From contig NC_060116.1 in the NCBI RefSeq assembly GCF_021155765.1, positions 11,780,001-11,844,000 of the forward strand: a stretch of DNA of 64,000 bases, read 5' to 3'. Below, in pieces: positions 48,601 to 63,399 of this stretch (within the stretch, counting starts at the first letter, position 1; every line of letters starts with the position of its first letter). This DNA comes from Diprion similis (Eukaryota > Arthropoda > Insecta > Hymenoptera > Diprionidae). The position numbers were made by a program, and so were the translations under genes. Below the pieces are notes generated by a model. That model ran no database searches. It was not told the origin of the DNA and was given only the letters and a program-made list of their open reading frames with translations.

Positions 48601-51600
48601 CTGATGGTCCTACGCTCTTTTTCATGTGTTTTCTGAGTTCCTGGGGGTCGAATTACTCTAGAGATGGTCATACAAATCGATTCCGGAACAAAAGATTTTT
48701 CGGCCAAAAAAAATCCAAGGCTAACCCCTTTGCATTTTTGGTGAAAATTTCGACGACTTTGAAAAGTGCTGCAATTAATTTTTGAGGGCACTATTCCGAC
48801 GTAATTTTGCGAGAGAAATCGATTGATCGCAGTCCCAATGCGCTGCGAGCAACACTTGTAAAGTTACAGCCGAAAAACTGCAGATTTTCACCGTCATTTC
48901 TCTGCTGATGGTCCTACGCTCTTTTTCATGTGTTTTCTGAGTTCCTGGGGGTCGAATTACTCTAGAGATGGTCATACAAATCGATTCCGGAACAAAAGAT
49001 TTTTCGGCCAAAAAAAATCCAAGGCTAACCCCTTTGCATTTTTGGTGAAAATTTCGACGACTTTGAAAAGTGCTGCAATTAATTTTTGAGGGCACTATTC
49101 CGACGTAATTTTGCGAGAGAAATCGATTGATCGCAGTCCCAATGCGCTGCGAGCAACACCTGTAAAGTTACAGCCGAAAAACTGCAGATTTTCACCGTCA
49201 TTTCTCTGCTGATGGTCCTACGCTCTTTTTCATGTGTTTTCTGAGTTCCTGGGGGTCGAATTACTCTAGAGATGGTCATACAAATCGATTCCGGAACAAA
49301 AGATTTTTCGGCCAAAAAAAATCCAAGGCTAACCCCTTTGCATTTTTGGTGAAAATTTCGACGACTTTGAAAAGTGCTGCAATTAATTTTTGAGGGCACT
49401 ATTCCGACGTAATTTTGCGAGAGAAATCGATTGATCGCAGTCCCAATGCGCTGCGAGCAACACCTGTAAAGTTACAGCCGAAAAACTGCAGATTTTCACC
49501 GTCATTTCTCTGCTGATGGTCCTACGCTCTTTTTCATGTGTTTTCTGAGTTCCTGGGGGTCGAATTACTCTAGAGATGGTCATACAAATCGATTCCGGAA
49601 CAAAAGATTTTTCGGCCAAAAAAAATCCAAGGCTAACCCCTTTGCATTTTTGGTGAAAATTTCGACGACTTTGAAAAGTGCTGCAATTAATTTTTGAGGG
49701 CACTATTCCGACGTAATTTTGCGAGAGAAATCGATTGATCGCAGTCCCAATGCGCTGCGAGCAACACCTGTAAAGTTACAGCCGAAAAACTGCAGATTTT
49801 CACCGTCATTTCTCTGCTGATGGTCCTACGCTCTTTTTCATGTGTTTTCTGAGTTCCTGGGGGTCGAATTACTCTAGAGATGGTCATACAAATCGATTCC
49901 GGAACAAAAGATTTTTCGGCCAAAAAAAATCCAAGGCTAACCCCTTTGCATTTTTGGTGAAAATTTCGACGACTTTGAAAAGTGCTGCAATTAATTTTTG
50001 AGGGCACTATTCCGACGTAATTTTGCGAGAGAAATCGATTGATCGCAGTCCCAATGCGCTGCGAGCAACACCTGTAAAGTTACAGCCGAAAAACTGCAGA
50101 TTTTCACCGTCATTTCTCTGCTGATGGTCCTACGCTCTTTTTCATGTGTTTTCTGAGTTCCTGGGGGTCGAATTACTCTAGAGATGGTCATACAAATCGA
50201 TTCCGGAACAAAAGATTTTTCGGCCAAAAAAAATCCAAGGCTAACCCCTTTGCATTTTTGGTGAAAATTTCGACGACTTTGAAAAGTGCTGCAATTAATT
50301 TTTGAGGGCACTATTCCGACGTAATTTTGCGAGAGAAATCGATTGATCGCAGTCCCAATGCGCTGCGAGCAACACCTGTAAAGTTACAGCCGAAAAACTG
50401 CAGATTTTCACCGTCATTTCTCTGCTGATGGTCCTACGCTCTTTTTCATGTGTTTTCTGAGTTCCTGGGGGTCGAATCACTCTAGAGATGGTCATACAAA
50501 TCGATTCCGGAACAAAAGATTTTTCGGCCAAAAAAAATCCAAGGCTCACCCCTTTGCATTTTTGGTGAAGATTTCGACGACTTTGAAAAGTGCTGCAATT
50601 GATTTTTGAGGGCACTATTCCGACGTAATTTTGCGAGAGAAATCGATTGATCGCAGTCCCAATGCGCTGCGAGCAACACTTGTGAAGTTACAGCCGAAAA
50701 ACTGCAGATTTTCACCGTCATTTCTCTGCTGATGGTCCTACGCTCTTTTTCATGTGTTTTCTGAGTTCCTGGGGGTCGAATTACTCTAGAGATGGTCATA
50801 CAAATCGATTCCGGAACAAAAGATTTTTCGGCCAAAAAAAATCCAAGGCTAACCCCTTTGCATTTTTGGTGAAAATTTCGACGACTTTGAAAAGTGCTGC
50901 AATTAATTTTTGAGGGCACTATTCCGACGTAATTTTGCGAGAGAAATCGATTGATCGCAGTCCCAATGCGCTGCGAGCAACACCTGTAAAGTTACAGCCG
51001 AAAAACTGCAGATTTTCACCGTCATTTCTCTGCTGATGGTCCTACGCTCTTTTTCATGTGTTTTCTGAGTTCCTGGGGGTCGAATTACTCTAGAGATGGT
51101 CATACAAATCGATTCCGGAACAAAAGATTTTTTGGCCAAAAAAAAATCCGAGGCTAACCCCTTTGCATTTTTGGTGAAAATTTCGACGACTTTGAAAAGT
51201 GCTGCAATTATTTTTTGAGGGCACTATTCCGACGTAATTTTGCGAGAGAAATCGATTGATCGCAGTCCCAATGCGCTGCGAGCAACACTTGTGAAGTTAC
51301 AGCCGAAAAACTGCAGATTTTCACCGTCATTTCTCTGCTGATGGTCCTACGCTCTTTTTCATGTGTTTTCTGAGTTCCTGGGGGTCGAATTACTCTAGAG
51401 ATGGTCATACAAATCGATTCCGGAACAAAAGATTTTTTGGCCAAAAAAAAATCCGAGGCTAACCCCTTTGCATTTTTGGTGAAAATTTCGACGACTTTGA
51501 AAAGTGCTGCAATTATTTTTTGAGGGCACTATTCCGACGTAATTTTGCGAGAGAAATCGATTGATCGCAGTCCCAATGCGCTGCGAGCAACACTTGTGAA

Positions 51601-54600
51601 GTTACAGCCGAAAAACTGCAAATTTTCACCGTCATTTCTCTGCTGATGGTCCTACGCTCTTTTTCATGTGTTTTCTGAGTTCCTGGGGGTCGAATTACTC
51701 TAGAGATGGTCATACAAATCGATTCCGGAACAAAAGATTTTTCGGCCAAAAAAAATCCAAGGCTAACCCCTTTGCATTTTTGGTGAAAATTTCGACGACT
51801 TTGAAAAGTGCTGCAATTAATTTTTGAGGGCACTATTCCGACGTAATTTTGCGAGAGAAATCGATTGATCGCAGTCCCAATGCGCTGCGAGCAACACCTG
51901 TAAAGTTACAGCCGAAAAACTGCAGATTTTCACCGTCATTTCTCTGCTGATGGTCCTACGCTCTTTTTCATGTGTTTTCTGAGTTCCTGGGGGTTGAATT
52001 ACTCTAGCGATGGTCATACAAATCGATTCCGGAACAAAAGATTTTTCGGCCAAAAAAAATCCAAGGCTAACCCCTTTGCATTTTTGGTGAAAATTTCGAC
52101 GACTTTGAAAAGTGCTGCAATTAATTTTTGAGGGCACTATTCCGACGTAATTTTGCGAGAGAAATCGATTGATCGCAGTCCCAATGCGCTGCGAGCAACA
52201 CCTGTAAAGTTACAGCCGAAAAACTGCAGATTTTCACCGTCATTTCTCTGCTGATGGTCCTACGCTCTTTTTCATGTGTTTTCTGAGTTCCTGGGGGTCG
52301 AATTACTCTAGAGATGGTCATACAAATCGATTCCGGAACAAAAGATTTTTCGGCCAAAAAAAATCCAAGGCTAACCCCTTTGCATTTTTGGTGAAAATTT
52401 CGACGACTTTGAAAAGTGCTGCAATTAATTTTTAAGGGCACTATTCCGACGTAATTTTGCGAGAGAAATCGATTTATCGCAGTCCCAATGCGCTGCGAGC
52501 AACACCTGTAAAGTTACAGCCGAAAAACTGCAGATTTTCACCGTCATTTCTCTGCTGATGGTCCTACGCTCTTTTTCATGTGTTTTCTGAGTTCCTGGGG
52601 GTCGAATTACTCTAGAGATGGTCATACAAATCGATTCCGGAACAAAAGATTTCTCGGCCAAAAAAAATCCAAGGCTAACCCCTTTGCATTTTTGGTGAAA
52701 ATTTCGACGACTTTGAAAAGTGCTGCAATTAATTTTTGAGGGCACTATTCCGACGTAATTTTGCGAGAGAAATCGATTGATCGCAGTCCCAATGCGCTGC
52801 GAGCAACACCTGTAAAGTTACAGCCGAAAAACTGCAGATTTTCACCGTCATTTCTCTGCTGATGGTCCTACGCTCTTTTTCATGTGTTTTCTGAGTTCCT
52901 GGGGGTTGAATTACTCTAGCGATGGTCATACAAATCGATTCCGGAACAAAAGATTTTTCGGCCAAAAAAAATCCAAGGCTAACCCCTTTGCATTTTTGGT
53001 GAAAATTTCGACGACTTTGAAAAGTGCTGCAATTAATTTTTGAGGGCACTATTCCGACGTAATTTTGCGAGAGAAATCGATTGATCGCAGTCCCAATGCG
53101 CTGCGAGCAACACCTGTAAAGTTACAGCCGAAAAACTGCAGATTTTCACCGTCATTTCTCTGCTGATGGTCCTACGCTCTTTTTCATGTGTTTTCTGAGT
53201 TCCTGGGGGTCGAATTACTCTAGAGATGGTCATACAAATCGATTCCGGAACAAAAGATTTTTCGGCCAAAAAAAATCCAAGGCTAACCCCTTTGCATTTT
53301 TGGTGAAAATTTCGACGACTTTGAAAAGTGCTGCAATTAATTTTTGAGGGCACTATTCCGACGTAATTTTGCGAGAGAAATCGATTGATCGCAGTCCCAA
53401 TGCGCTGCGAGCAACACCTGTAAAGTTACAGCCGAAAAACTGCAGATTTTCACCGTCATTTCTCTGCTGATGGTCCTACGCTCTTTTTCATGTGTTTTCT
53501 GAGTTCCTGGGGGTCGAATCACTCTAGAGATGGTCATACAAATCGATTCCGGAACAAAAGATTTTTCGGCCAAAAAAAATCCAAGGCTCACCCCTTTGCA
53601 TTTTTGGTGAAGATTTCGACGACTTTGAAAAGTGCTGCAATTGATTTTTGAGGGCACTATTCCGACGTAATTTTGCGAGAGAAATCGATTGATCGCAGTC
53701 CCAATGCGCTGCGAGCAACACCTGTAAAGTTACAGCCGAAAAACTGCAGATTTTCACCGTCATTTCTCTGCTGATGGTCCTACGCTCTTTTTCATGTGTT
53801 TTCTGAGTTCCTGGGGGTCGAATTACTCTAGAGATGGTCATACAAATCGATTCCGGAACAAAAGATTTTTCGGCCAAAAAAAATCCAAGGCTAACCCCTT
53901 TGCATTTTTGGTGAAAATTTCGACGACTTTGAAAAGTGCTGCAATTAATTTTTAAGGGCACTATTCCGACGTAATTTTGCGAGAGAAATCGATTTATCGC
54001 AGTCCCAATGCGCTGCGAGCAACACCTGTAAAGTTACAGCCGAAAAACTGCAGATTTTCACCGTCATTTCTCTGCTGATGGTCCTACGCTCTTTTTCATG
54101 TGTTTTCTGAGTTCCTGGGGGTCGAATTACTCTAGAGATGGTCATACAAATCGATTCCGGAACAAAAGATTTCTCGGCCAAAAAAAATCCAAGGCTAACC
54201 CCTTTGCATTTTTGGTGAAAATTTCGACGACTTTGAAAAGTGCTGCAATTAATTTTTGAGGGCACTATTCCGACGTAATTTTGCGAGAGAAATCGATTGA
54301 TCGCAGTCCCAATGCGCTGCGAGCAACACCTGTAAAGTTACAGCCGAAAAACTGCAGATTTTCACCGTCATTTCTCTGCTGATGGTCCTACGCTCTTTTT
54401 CATGTGTTTTCTGAGTTCCTGGGGGTCGAATTACTCTAGAGATGGTCATACAAATCGATTCCGGAACAAAAGATTTTTTGGCCAAAAAAAAATCCGAGGC
54501 TAACCCCTTTGCATTTTTGGTGAAAATTTCGACGACTTTGAAAAGTGCTGCAATTATTTTTTGAGGGCACTATTCCGACGTAATTTTGCGAGAGAAATCG

Positions 54601-57600
54601 ATTGATCGCAGTCCCAATGCGCTGCGAGCAACACTTGTGAAGTTACAGCCGAAAAACTGCAGATTTTCACCGTCATTTCTCTGCTGATGGTCCTACGCTC
54701 TTTTTCATGTGTTTTCTGAGTTCCTGGGGGTCGAATTACTCTAGAGATGGTCATACAAATCGATTCCGGAACAAAAGATTTTTTGGCCAAAAAAAAATCC
54801 GAGGCTAACCCCTTTGCATTTTTGGTGAAAATTTCGACGACTTTGAAAAGTGCTGCAATTATTTTTTGAGGGCACTATTCCGACGTAATTTTGCGAGAGA
54901 AATCGATTGATCGCAGTCCCAATGCGCTGCGAGCAACACTTGTGAAGTTACAGCCGAAAAACTGCAGATTTTCACCGTCATTTCTCTGCTGATGGTCCTA
55001 CGCTCTTTTTCATGTGTTTTCTGAGTTCCTGGGGGTCGAATTACTCTAGAGATGGTCATACAAATCGATTCCGGAACAAAAGATTTTTCGGCCAAAAAAA
55101 ATCCAAGGCTAACCCCTTTGCATTTTTGGTGAAAATTTCGACGACTTTGAAAAGTGCTGCAATTAATTTTTGAGGGCACTATTCCGACGTAATTTTGCGA
55201 GAGAAATCGATTGATCGCAGTCCCAATGCGCTGCGAGCAACACCTGTAAAGTTACAGCCGAAAAACTGCAGATTTTCACCGTCATTTCTCTGCTGATGGT
55301 CCTACGCTCTTTTTCATGTGTTTTCTGAGTTCCTGGGGGTTGAATTACTCTAGCGATGGTCATACAAATCGATTCCGGAACAAAAGATTTTTCGGCCAAA
55401 AAAAATCCAAGGCTAACCCCTTTGCATTTTTGGTGAAAATTTCGACGACTTTGAAAAGTGCTGCAATTAATTTTTGAGGGCACTATTCCGACGTAATTTT
55501 GCGAGAGAAATCGATTGATCGCAGTCCCAATGCGCTGCGAGCAACACCTGTAAAGTTACAGCCGAAAAACTGCAGATTTTCACCGTCATTTCTCTGCTGA
55601 TGGTCCTACGCTCTTTTTCATGTGTTTTCTGAGTTCCTGGGGGTCGAATTACTCTAGAGATGGTCATACAAATCGATTCCGGAACAAAAGATTTTTCGGC
55701 CAAAAAAAATCCAAGGCTAACCCCTTTGCATTTTTGGTGAAAATTTCGACGACTTTGAAAAGTGCTGCAATTAATTTTTGAGGGCACTATTCCGACGTAA
55801 TTTTGCGAGAGAAATCGATTGATCGCAGTCCCAATGCGCTGCGAGCAACACCTGTAAAGTTACAGCCGAAAAACTGCAGATTTTCACCGTCATTTCTCTG
55901 CTGATGGTCCTACGCTCTTTTTCATGTGTTTTCTGAGTTCCTGGGGGTCGAATTACTCTAGAGATGGTCATACAAATCGATTCCGGAACAAAAGATTTTT
56001 CGGCCAAAAAAAATCCAAGGCTAACCCCTTTGCATTTTTGGTGAAAATTTCGACGACTTTGAAAAGTGCTGCAATTAATTTTTGAGGGCACTATTCCGAC
56101 GTAATTTTGCGAGAGAAATCGATTGATCGCAGTCCCAATGCGCTGCGAGCAACACCTGTAAAGTTACAGCCGAAAAACTGCAGATTTTCACCGTCATTTC
56201 TCTGCTGATGGTCCTACGCTCTTTTTCATGTGTTTTCTGAGTTCCTGGGGGTCGAATCACTCTAGAGATGGTCATACAAATCGATTCCGGAACAAAAGAT
56301 TTTTCGGCCAAAAAAAATCCAAGGCTCACCCCTTTGCATTTTTGGTGAAGATTTCGACGACTTTGAAAAGTGCTGCAATTGATTTTTGAGGGCACTATTC
56401 CGACGTAATTTTGCGAGAGAAATCGATTGATCGCAGTCCCAATGCGCTGCGAGCAACACCTGTAAAGTTACAGCCGAAAAACTGCAGATTTTCACCGTCA
56501 TTTCTCTGCTGATGGTCCTACGCTCTTTTTCATGTGTTTTCTGAGTTCCTGGGGGTCGAATTACTCTAGAGATGGTCATACAAATCGATTCCGGAACAAA
56601 AGATTTTTCGGCCAAAAAAAATCCAAGGCTAACCCCTTTGCATTTTTGGTGAAAATTTCGACGACTTTGAAAAGTGCTGCAATTAATTTTTAAGGGCACT
56701 ATTCCGACGTAATTTTGCGAGAGAAATCGATTTATCGCAGTCCCAATGCGCTGCGAGCAACACCTGTAAAGTTACAGCCGAAAAACTGCAGATTTTCACC
56801 GTCATTTCTCTGCTGATGGTCCTACGCTCTTTTTCATGTGTTTTCTGAGTTCCTGGGGGTCGAATTACTCTAGAGATGGTCATACAAATCGATTCCGGAA
56901 CAAAAGATTTTTCGGCCAAAAAAAATCCAAGGCTAACCCCTTTGCATTTTTGGTGAAAATTTCGACGACTTTGAAAAGTGCTGCAATTAATTTTTGAGGG
57001 CACTATTCCGACGTAATTTTGCGACAGAAATCGATTGATCGCAGTCCCAATGCGCTGCGAGCAACACCTGTAAAGTTACAGCCGAAAAACTGCAGATTTT
57101 CACCGTCATTTCTCTGCTGATGGTCCTACGCTCTTTTTCATGTGTTTTCTGAGTTCCTGGGGGTCGAATTACTCTAGAGATGGTCATACAAATCGATTCC
57201 GGAACAAAAGATTTTTCGGCCAAAAAAAATCCAAGGCTAACCCCTTTGCATTTTTGGTGAAAATTTCGACGACTTTGAAAAGTGCTGCAATTAATTTTTG
57301 AGGGCACTATTCCGACGTAATTTTGCGAGAGAAATCGATTGATCGCTGTCCCAATGCGCTGCGAGCAACACCTGTAAAGTTACAGCCGAAAAACTGCAGA
57401 TTTTCACCGTCATTTCTCTGCTGATGGTCCTACGCTCTTTTTCATGTGTTTTCTGAGTTCCTGGGGGTCGAATTACTCTAGAGATGGTCATACAAATCGA
57501 TTCCGGAACAAAAGATTTTTTGGCCAAAAAAAAATCCGAGGCTAACCCCTTTGCATTTTTGGTGAAAATTTCGACGACTTTGAAAAGTGCTGCAATTATT

Positions 57601-58524
57601 TTTTGAGGGCACTATTCCGACGTAATTTTGCGAGAGAAATCGATTGATCGCAGTCCCAATGCGCTGCGAGCAACACTTGTGAAGTTACAGCCGAAAAACT
57701 GCAGATTTTCACCGTCATTTCTCTGCTGATGGTCCTACGCTCTTTTTCATGTGTTTTCTGAGTTCCTGGGGGTCGAATTACTCTAGAGATGGTCATACAA
57801 ATCGATTCCGGAACAAAAGATTTTTCGGCCAAAAAAAATCCAAGGCTAACCCCTTTGCATTTTTGGTGAAAATTTCGACGACTTTGAAAAGTGCTGCAAT
57901 TAATTTTTGAGGGCACTATTCCGACGTAATTTTGCGAGAGAAATCGATTGATCGCAGTCCCAATGCGCTGCGAGCAACACCTGTAAAGTTACAGCCGAAA
58001 AACTGCAGATTTTCACCGTCATTTCTCTGCTGATGGTCCTACGCTCTTTTTCATGTGTTTTCTGAGTTCCTGGGGGTCGAATTACTCTAGAGATGGTCAT
58101 ACAAATCGATTCCGGAACAAAAGATTTTTCGGCCAAAAAAAATCCAAGGCTAACCCCTTTGCATTTTTGGTGAAAATTTCGACGACTTTGAAAAGTGCTG
58201 CAATTAATTTTTGAGGGCACTATTCCGTCGTAATTTTGCGAGAGAAATCGATTAATCGCAGTTCCAATGCGCTGCGAGCAACACCTGTAAAGTTACAGCC
58301 GAAAAACTGCAGATTTTCACCGTCATTTCTCTGTAGATGGTCCTACGCTCTTTTTTATGTGTTTTCTGAGTTCCTGAGGGTCGAATTACTCTAGAGATGG
58401 TCATACAAATCGATTCCGGAACAAAAGATTTTTCGGCCAAAAAAAATCCAAGGCTAACCCCTTTGCATTTTTGGTGAAAATTTCGACGACTTTGAAAAGT
58501 GCTGCAATTAATTTTTGAGGGCAC
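42693..58524. repeat. Further multi-monomer repeat blocks in the satellite core
   Basis: The 305-bp-variant block recurs starting at 43301, 44822 and 57291, and in an altered form with the 305-bp monomer doubled at 50903 and 54249, which are 11 monomers apart. A second marker (CGAATCACTC with GGCTCACCCC and GGTGAAGATTTC) occurs at 42693, 50295, 53337 and 56075, spaced 25, 10 and 9 monomers. Between about 46039 and 50295, fourteen monomers are nearly uniform. The pattern fits repeated unequal exchange of blocks of several monomers. Confidence 0.75.
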
Positions 58525-58811
58525 TATTCCGACGTAATTTTGCGAGAGAAATCGATTGATCGCAGTCCCAATGCGCTGCGAGCAACACCTGTAAAGTTAC
58601 AGCCGAAAAACTGCAGATTTTCACCGTCATTTCTCTGCTGATGGTCCTACGCTCTTTTTCATGTGTTTTCTGAGTTCCTGGGGGTCGAATTACTCTAGAG
58701 ATGGTCATACAAATCGATTCCGGAACAAAAGATTTTTCGGCCAAAAAAAATCCAAGGCTAACCCCTTTGCATTTTTGGTGAAAATTTCGACGACTTTGAA
58801 AAGTGCTGCAA

Positions 58812-60348
58812 TTAATTTTTGAGGGCACTATTCCGACGTAATTTTGCGAGAGAAATCGATTGATCGCAGTCCCAATGCGCTGCGAGCAACACCTGTAAAG
58901 TTACAGCCGAAAAACTGCAGATTTTCACCGTCATTTCTCTGCTGATGGTCCTACGCTCTTTTTCATGTGTTTTCTGAGTTCCTGGGGGTCGAATTACTCT
59001 AGAGATGGTCATACAAATCGATTTCGGAACAAAAGATTTTTCGGCCAAAAAAAATCCAAGGCTAGACCCTTTGCATTTTTGGTGAAAATTTCGACGTCTT
59101 TGAAAAGTGCTGCAATTAATTTTTGAGGGCACTATTCCGACGTAATTTTGCGAGAGAAATCGATTGATCGCAGTCCCAATGCGCTGCGAGCAACACCTGT
59201 AAAGTTACAGCCGAAAAACTGCAGATTTTCACCGTCATTTCTCTGCTGATGGTCCTACGCTCTTTTTCATGTGTTTTCTGAGTTCCTGGGGGTCGAATTA
59301 CTCTAGAGATGGTCATACAAATCGATTCCGGAACAAAAGATTTTTCGGCCAAAAAAAATCCAAGGCTAACCCCTTTGCATTTTTGGTGAAAATTTCGACG
59401 ACTTTGAAAAGTGCTGCAATTAATTTTTGAGGGCACTATTCCGACGTAATTTTGCGAGAGAAATCGATTGATCGCAGTCCCAATGCGCTGCGAGCAACAC
59501 CTGTAAAGTTACAGCCGAAAAACTGCAGATTTTCACCGTCATTTCTCTGCTGATGGTCCTACGCTCTTTTTCATGTGTTTTCTGAGTTCCTGGGGGTCGA
59601 ATTACTCTAGAGATGGTCATACAAATCGATTCCGGAACAAAAGATTTTTCGGCCAAAAAAAATCCAAGGCTAACCCCTTTGCATTTTTGGTGAAAATTTC
59701 GACGACTTTGAAAAGTGCTGCAATTAATTTTTGAGGGCACTATTCCGACGTAATTTTGCGAGAGAAATCGATTGATCGCAGTCCCAATGCGCTGCGAGCA
59801 ACACCTGTAATGTTACAGCCGAAAAACTGCAGATTTTCACCGTCATTTCTCTGCTGATGGTCCTACGCTCTTTTTCATGTGTTTTCTGAGTTCCTGGGGG
59901 TCGAATTACTCTAGAGATGGTCATACAAATCGATTCCGGAACAAAAGATTTTTCGGCCAAAAAAAATCCAAGGCTAACCCCTTTGCATTTTTGGTGAAAA
60001 TTTCGACGACTTTGAAAAGTGCTGCAATTAATTTTTGAGGGCACTATTCCGACGTAATTTTGCGAGAGAAATCGATTGATCGCAGTCCCAATGCGCTGCG
60101 AGCAACACCTGTAAAGTTACAGCCGAAAAACTGCAGATTTTCACCGTCATTTCTCTGCTGATGGTCCTACGCTCTTTTTCATGTGTTTTCTGAGTTCCTG
60201 GGGGTCGTATTACTCTAGAGATGGTCATACAAATCGATTTCGGAACAAAAGATTTTTCGGCCAAAAAAAATCCAAGGCTAGACCCTTTGCATTTTTGGTG
60301 AAAATTTCGACGTCTTTGAAAAGTGCTGCAATTAATTTTTGAGGGCAC
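58812..60348. repeat. Four-monomer satellite duplication
   Basis: A monomer with GGCTAGACCC, GATTTCGG and GACGTCTTTG at 58812-59132 recurs at 60028-60348, exactly 1216 bp (four monomers) away, with three ordinary monomers between. This is a recent local duplication. Confidence 0.75.
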
Positions 60349-63300
60349 TATTCCGACGTAATTTTGCGAGAGAAATCGATTGATCGCAGTCCCAATGCGC
60401 TGCGAGCAACACCTGTAAAGTTACAGCCGAAAAACTGCAGATTTTCACCGTCATTTCTCTGCTGATGGTCCTACGCTCTTTTTCATGTGTTTTCTGAGTT
60501 CCTGGGGGTCGAATTACTCTAGAGATGGTCATACAAATCGATTCCGGAACAAAAGATTTTTCGGCCAAAAAAAATCCAAGGCTAACCCCTTTGCATTTTT
60601 GGTGAAAATTTCGACGACTTTGAAAAGTGCTGCAATTAATTTTTGAGGGCACTATTCCGACGTAATTTTGCGAGAGAAATCGATTGATCGCAGTCCCAAT
60701 GCGCTGCGAGCAACACCTGTAAAGTTACAGCCGAAAAACTGCAGATTTTCACCGTCATTTCTCTGCTGATGGTCCTACGCTCTTTTTCATGTGTTTTCTG
60801 AGTTCCTGGGGGTCGAATTACTCTAGAGATGGTCATACAAATCGATTCCGGAACAAAAGATTTTTCGGCCAAAAAAAATCCAAGGCTAACCCCTTTGCAT
60901 TTTTGGTGAAAATTTCGACGACTTTGAAAAGTGCTGCAATTAATTTTTGAGGGCACTATTCCGACGTAATTTTGCGAGAGAAATCGATTTATCGCAGTCC
61001 CAATGCGCTGCGAGCAACACCTGTAAAGTTACAGCCGAAAAACTGCAGATTTTCACCGTCATTTCTCTGCTGATGGTCCTACGCTCTTTTTCATGTGTTT
61101 TCTGAGTTCCTGGGGGTCGAATTACTCTAGAGATGGTCATACAAATCGATTCCGGAACAAAAGATTTTTTGGCCAAAAAAAAATCCAAGGCTAACCCCTT
61201 TGCATTTTTGGTGAAAATTTCGACGACTTTGAAAAGTGCTGCAATTAATTTTTGAGGGCACTATTCCGACGTAATTTTGCGAGAGAAATCGATTGATCGC
61301 AGTCCCAATGCGCTGCGAGCAACACTTGTGAAGTTACAGCCGAAAAACTGCAGATTTTCACCGTCATTTCTCTGCTGATGGTCCTACGCTCTTTTTCATG
61401 TGTTTTCTGAGTTCCTGGGGGTCGAATTACTCTAGAGATGGTCATACAAATCGATTCCGGAACAAAAGATTTTTCGGCCAAAAAAAATCCAAGGCTAACC
61501 CCTTTGCATTTTTGGTGAAATTTTCGACGACTTTGAAAAGTGCTGCAATTAATTTTTGAGGGCACTATTCCGACGTAATTTTGCGAGAGAAATCGATTGA
61601 TCGCAGTCCCAATGCGCTGCGAGCAACACCTGTAAAGTTACAGCCGAAAAACTGCAGATTTTCACCGTCATTTCTCTGCTGATGGTCCTACGCTCGTTTT
61701 CATGTGTTTTCTGAGTTCCTGGGGGTCGAATTACTCTAGAGATGGTCATACAAATCGATTCCGGAACAAAAGATTTTTCGGCCAAAAAAAATCCAAGGCT
61801 AACCCCTTTGCATTTTTGGTGAAAATTTCGACGACTTCGAAAAGTGCTGCAATTAATTTTTGAGGGCACTATTCCGACGTAATTTTGCGAGAGAAATCGA
61901 TTGATCGCAGTCCCAATGCGCTGCGAGCAACACTTGTAAAGTTACAGCCGAAAAACTGCAGATTTTCACCGTCATTTCTCTGCTGATGGTCCTACGCTCT
62001 TTTTCATGTGTTTTCTGAGTTCCTGGGGGTCGAATTACTCTAGAGATGGTCATACAAATCGATTCCGGAACAAAAGATTTTTCGGCCAAAAAAAATCCAA
62101 GGCTAACCCCTTTGCATTTTTGGTGAAAATTTCGACGACTTTGAAAAGTGCTGCAATTAATTTTTGAGGGCACTATTCCGACGTAATTTTGCGAGAGAAA
62201 TCGATTGATCGCAGTCCCAATGCGCTGCGAGCAACACTTGTAAAGTTACAGCTGAAAAACTGCAGATTTTCACCGTCATTTCTCTGCTGATGGTCCTACG
62301 CTCTTTTTCATGTGTTTTCTGAGTTCCTGGGGGTCGAATTACTCTAGAGATGGTCATACAAATCGATTCCGGAACAAAAGATTTTTCGGCCAAAAAAAAT
62401 CCAAGGCTGACCCCTTTGCATTTTTGGTGAAAATTTCGACGACTTTGAAAAGTGCTGCAATTAATTTTTGAGGGCACTATTCCGACGTAATTTTGCGAGA
62501 GAAATCGATTGATCGCAGTCCCAATGCGCTGCGAGCAACACTTGTAAAGTTACAGCCGAAAAACTGCAGATTTTCACCGTCATTTCTCTGCTGATGGTCC
62601 TACGCTCTTTTTCATGTGTTTTCTGAGTTCCTGGGGGTCGAATTACTCTAGAGATGGTCATACAAATCGATTCCGGAACAAAAGATTTTTCGGCCAAAAA
62701 AAATCCAAGGCTAACCCCTTTGCATTTTTGGTGAAAATTTCGACGACTTTGAAAAGTGCTGCAATTAATTTTTGAGGGCACTATTCCGACGTAATTTTGC
62801 GAGGGAAATCGATTGATCGTAGTCCCAATGCGCTGCGAGCAACACCTGTAAAGTTACAGCCGAAAAACTGCAGATTTTCACCGTCATTTCTCTGCTGATG
62901 GTCCTACGCTCTTTTTCATGTGTTTTCTGAGTTCCTGGGGGTCGAATTACTCTAGAGATGGTCATACAAATCGATTCCGGAACAAAAGATTTTTCGGCCA
63001 AAAAAAATCCAAGGCTAACCCCTTTGCATTTTTGGTGAAAATTTCGACGACTTTGAAAAGTGCTGCAATTAATTTTTGAGGGCACTATTCCGACGTAATT
63101 TTGCGAGGGAAATCGATTGATCGTAGTCCCAATGCGCTGCGAGCAACACCTGTAAAGTTACAGCCGAAAAACTGCAGATTTTCACCGTCATTTCTCTGCT
63201 GATGGTCCTACGCTCTTTTTCATGTGTTTTCTGAGTTCCTGGGGGTCGAATTACTCTAGAGATGGTCATACAAATCGATTCCGGAACAAGAGATTTTTCG

Positions 63301-63399
63301 GCCAAAAAAAATCCAAGGCTAACCCCTGTGCATTATTGGTAAAAATTTCGACGACTTTGAAAAGTGCTGCAATTAATTTTTGAGGGCACTATTCCGACG

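Noticed and set aside
32355-63305. About 100 minus-strand frames of 78-145 codons, one per satellite monomer, beginning MPSKINCSTF
   Set aside because: They arise because one stop-poor frame of the 304-bp monomer is copied in every unit. Each begins in one monomer and ends 17 bp into the next, and 304 is not a multiple of three. There is no domain, signal peptide or promoter.
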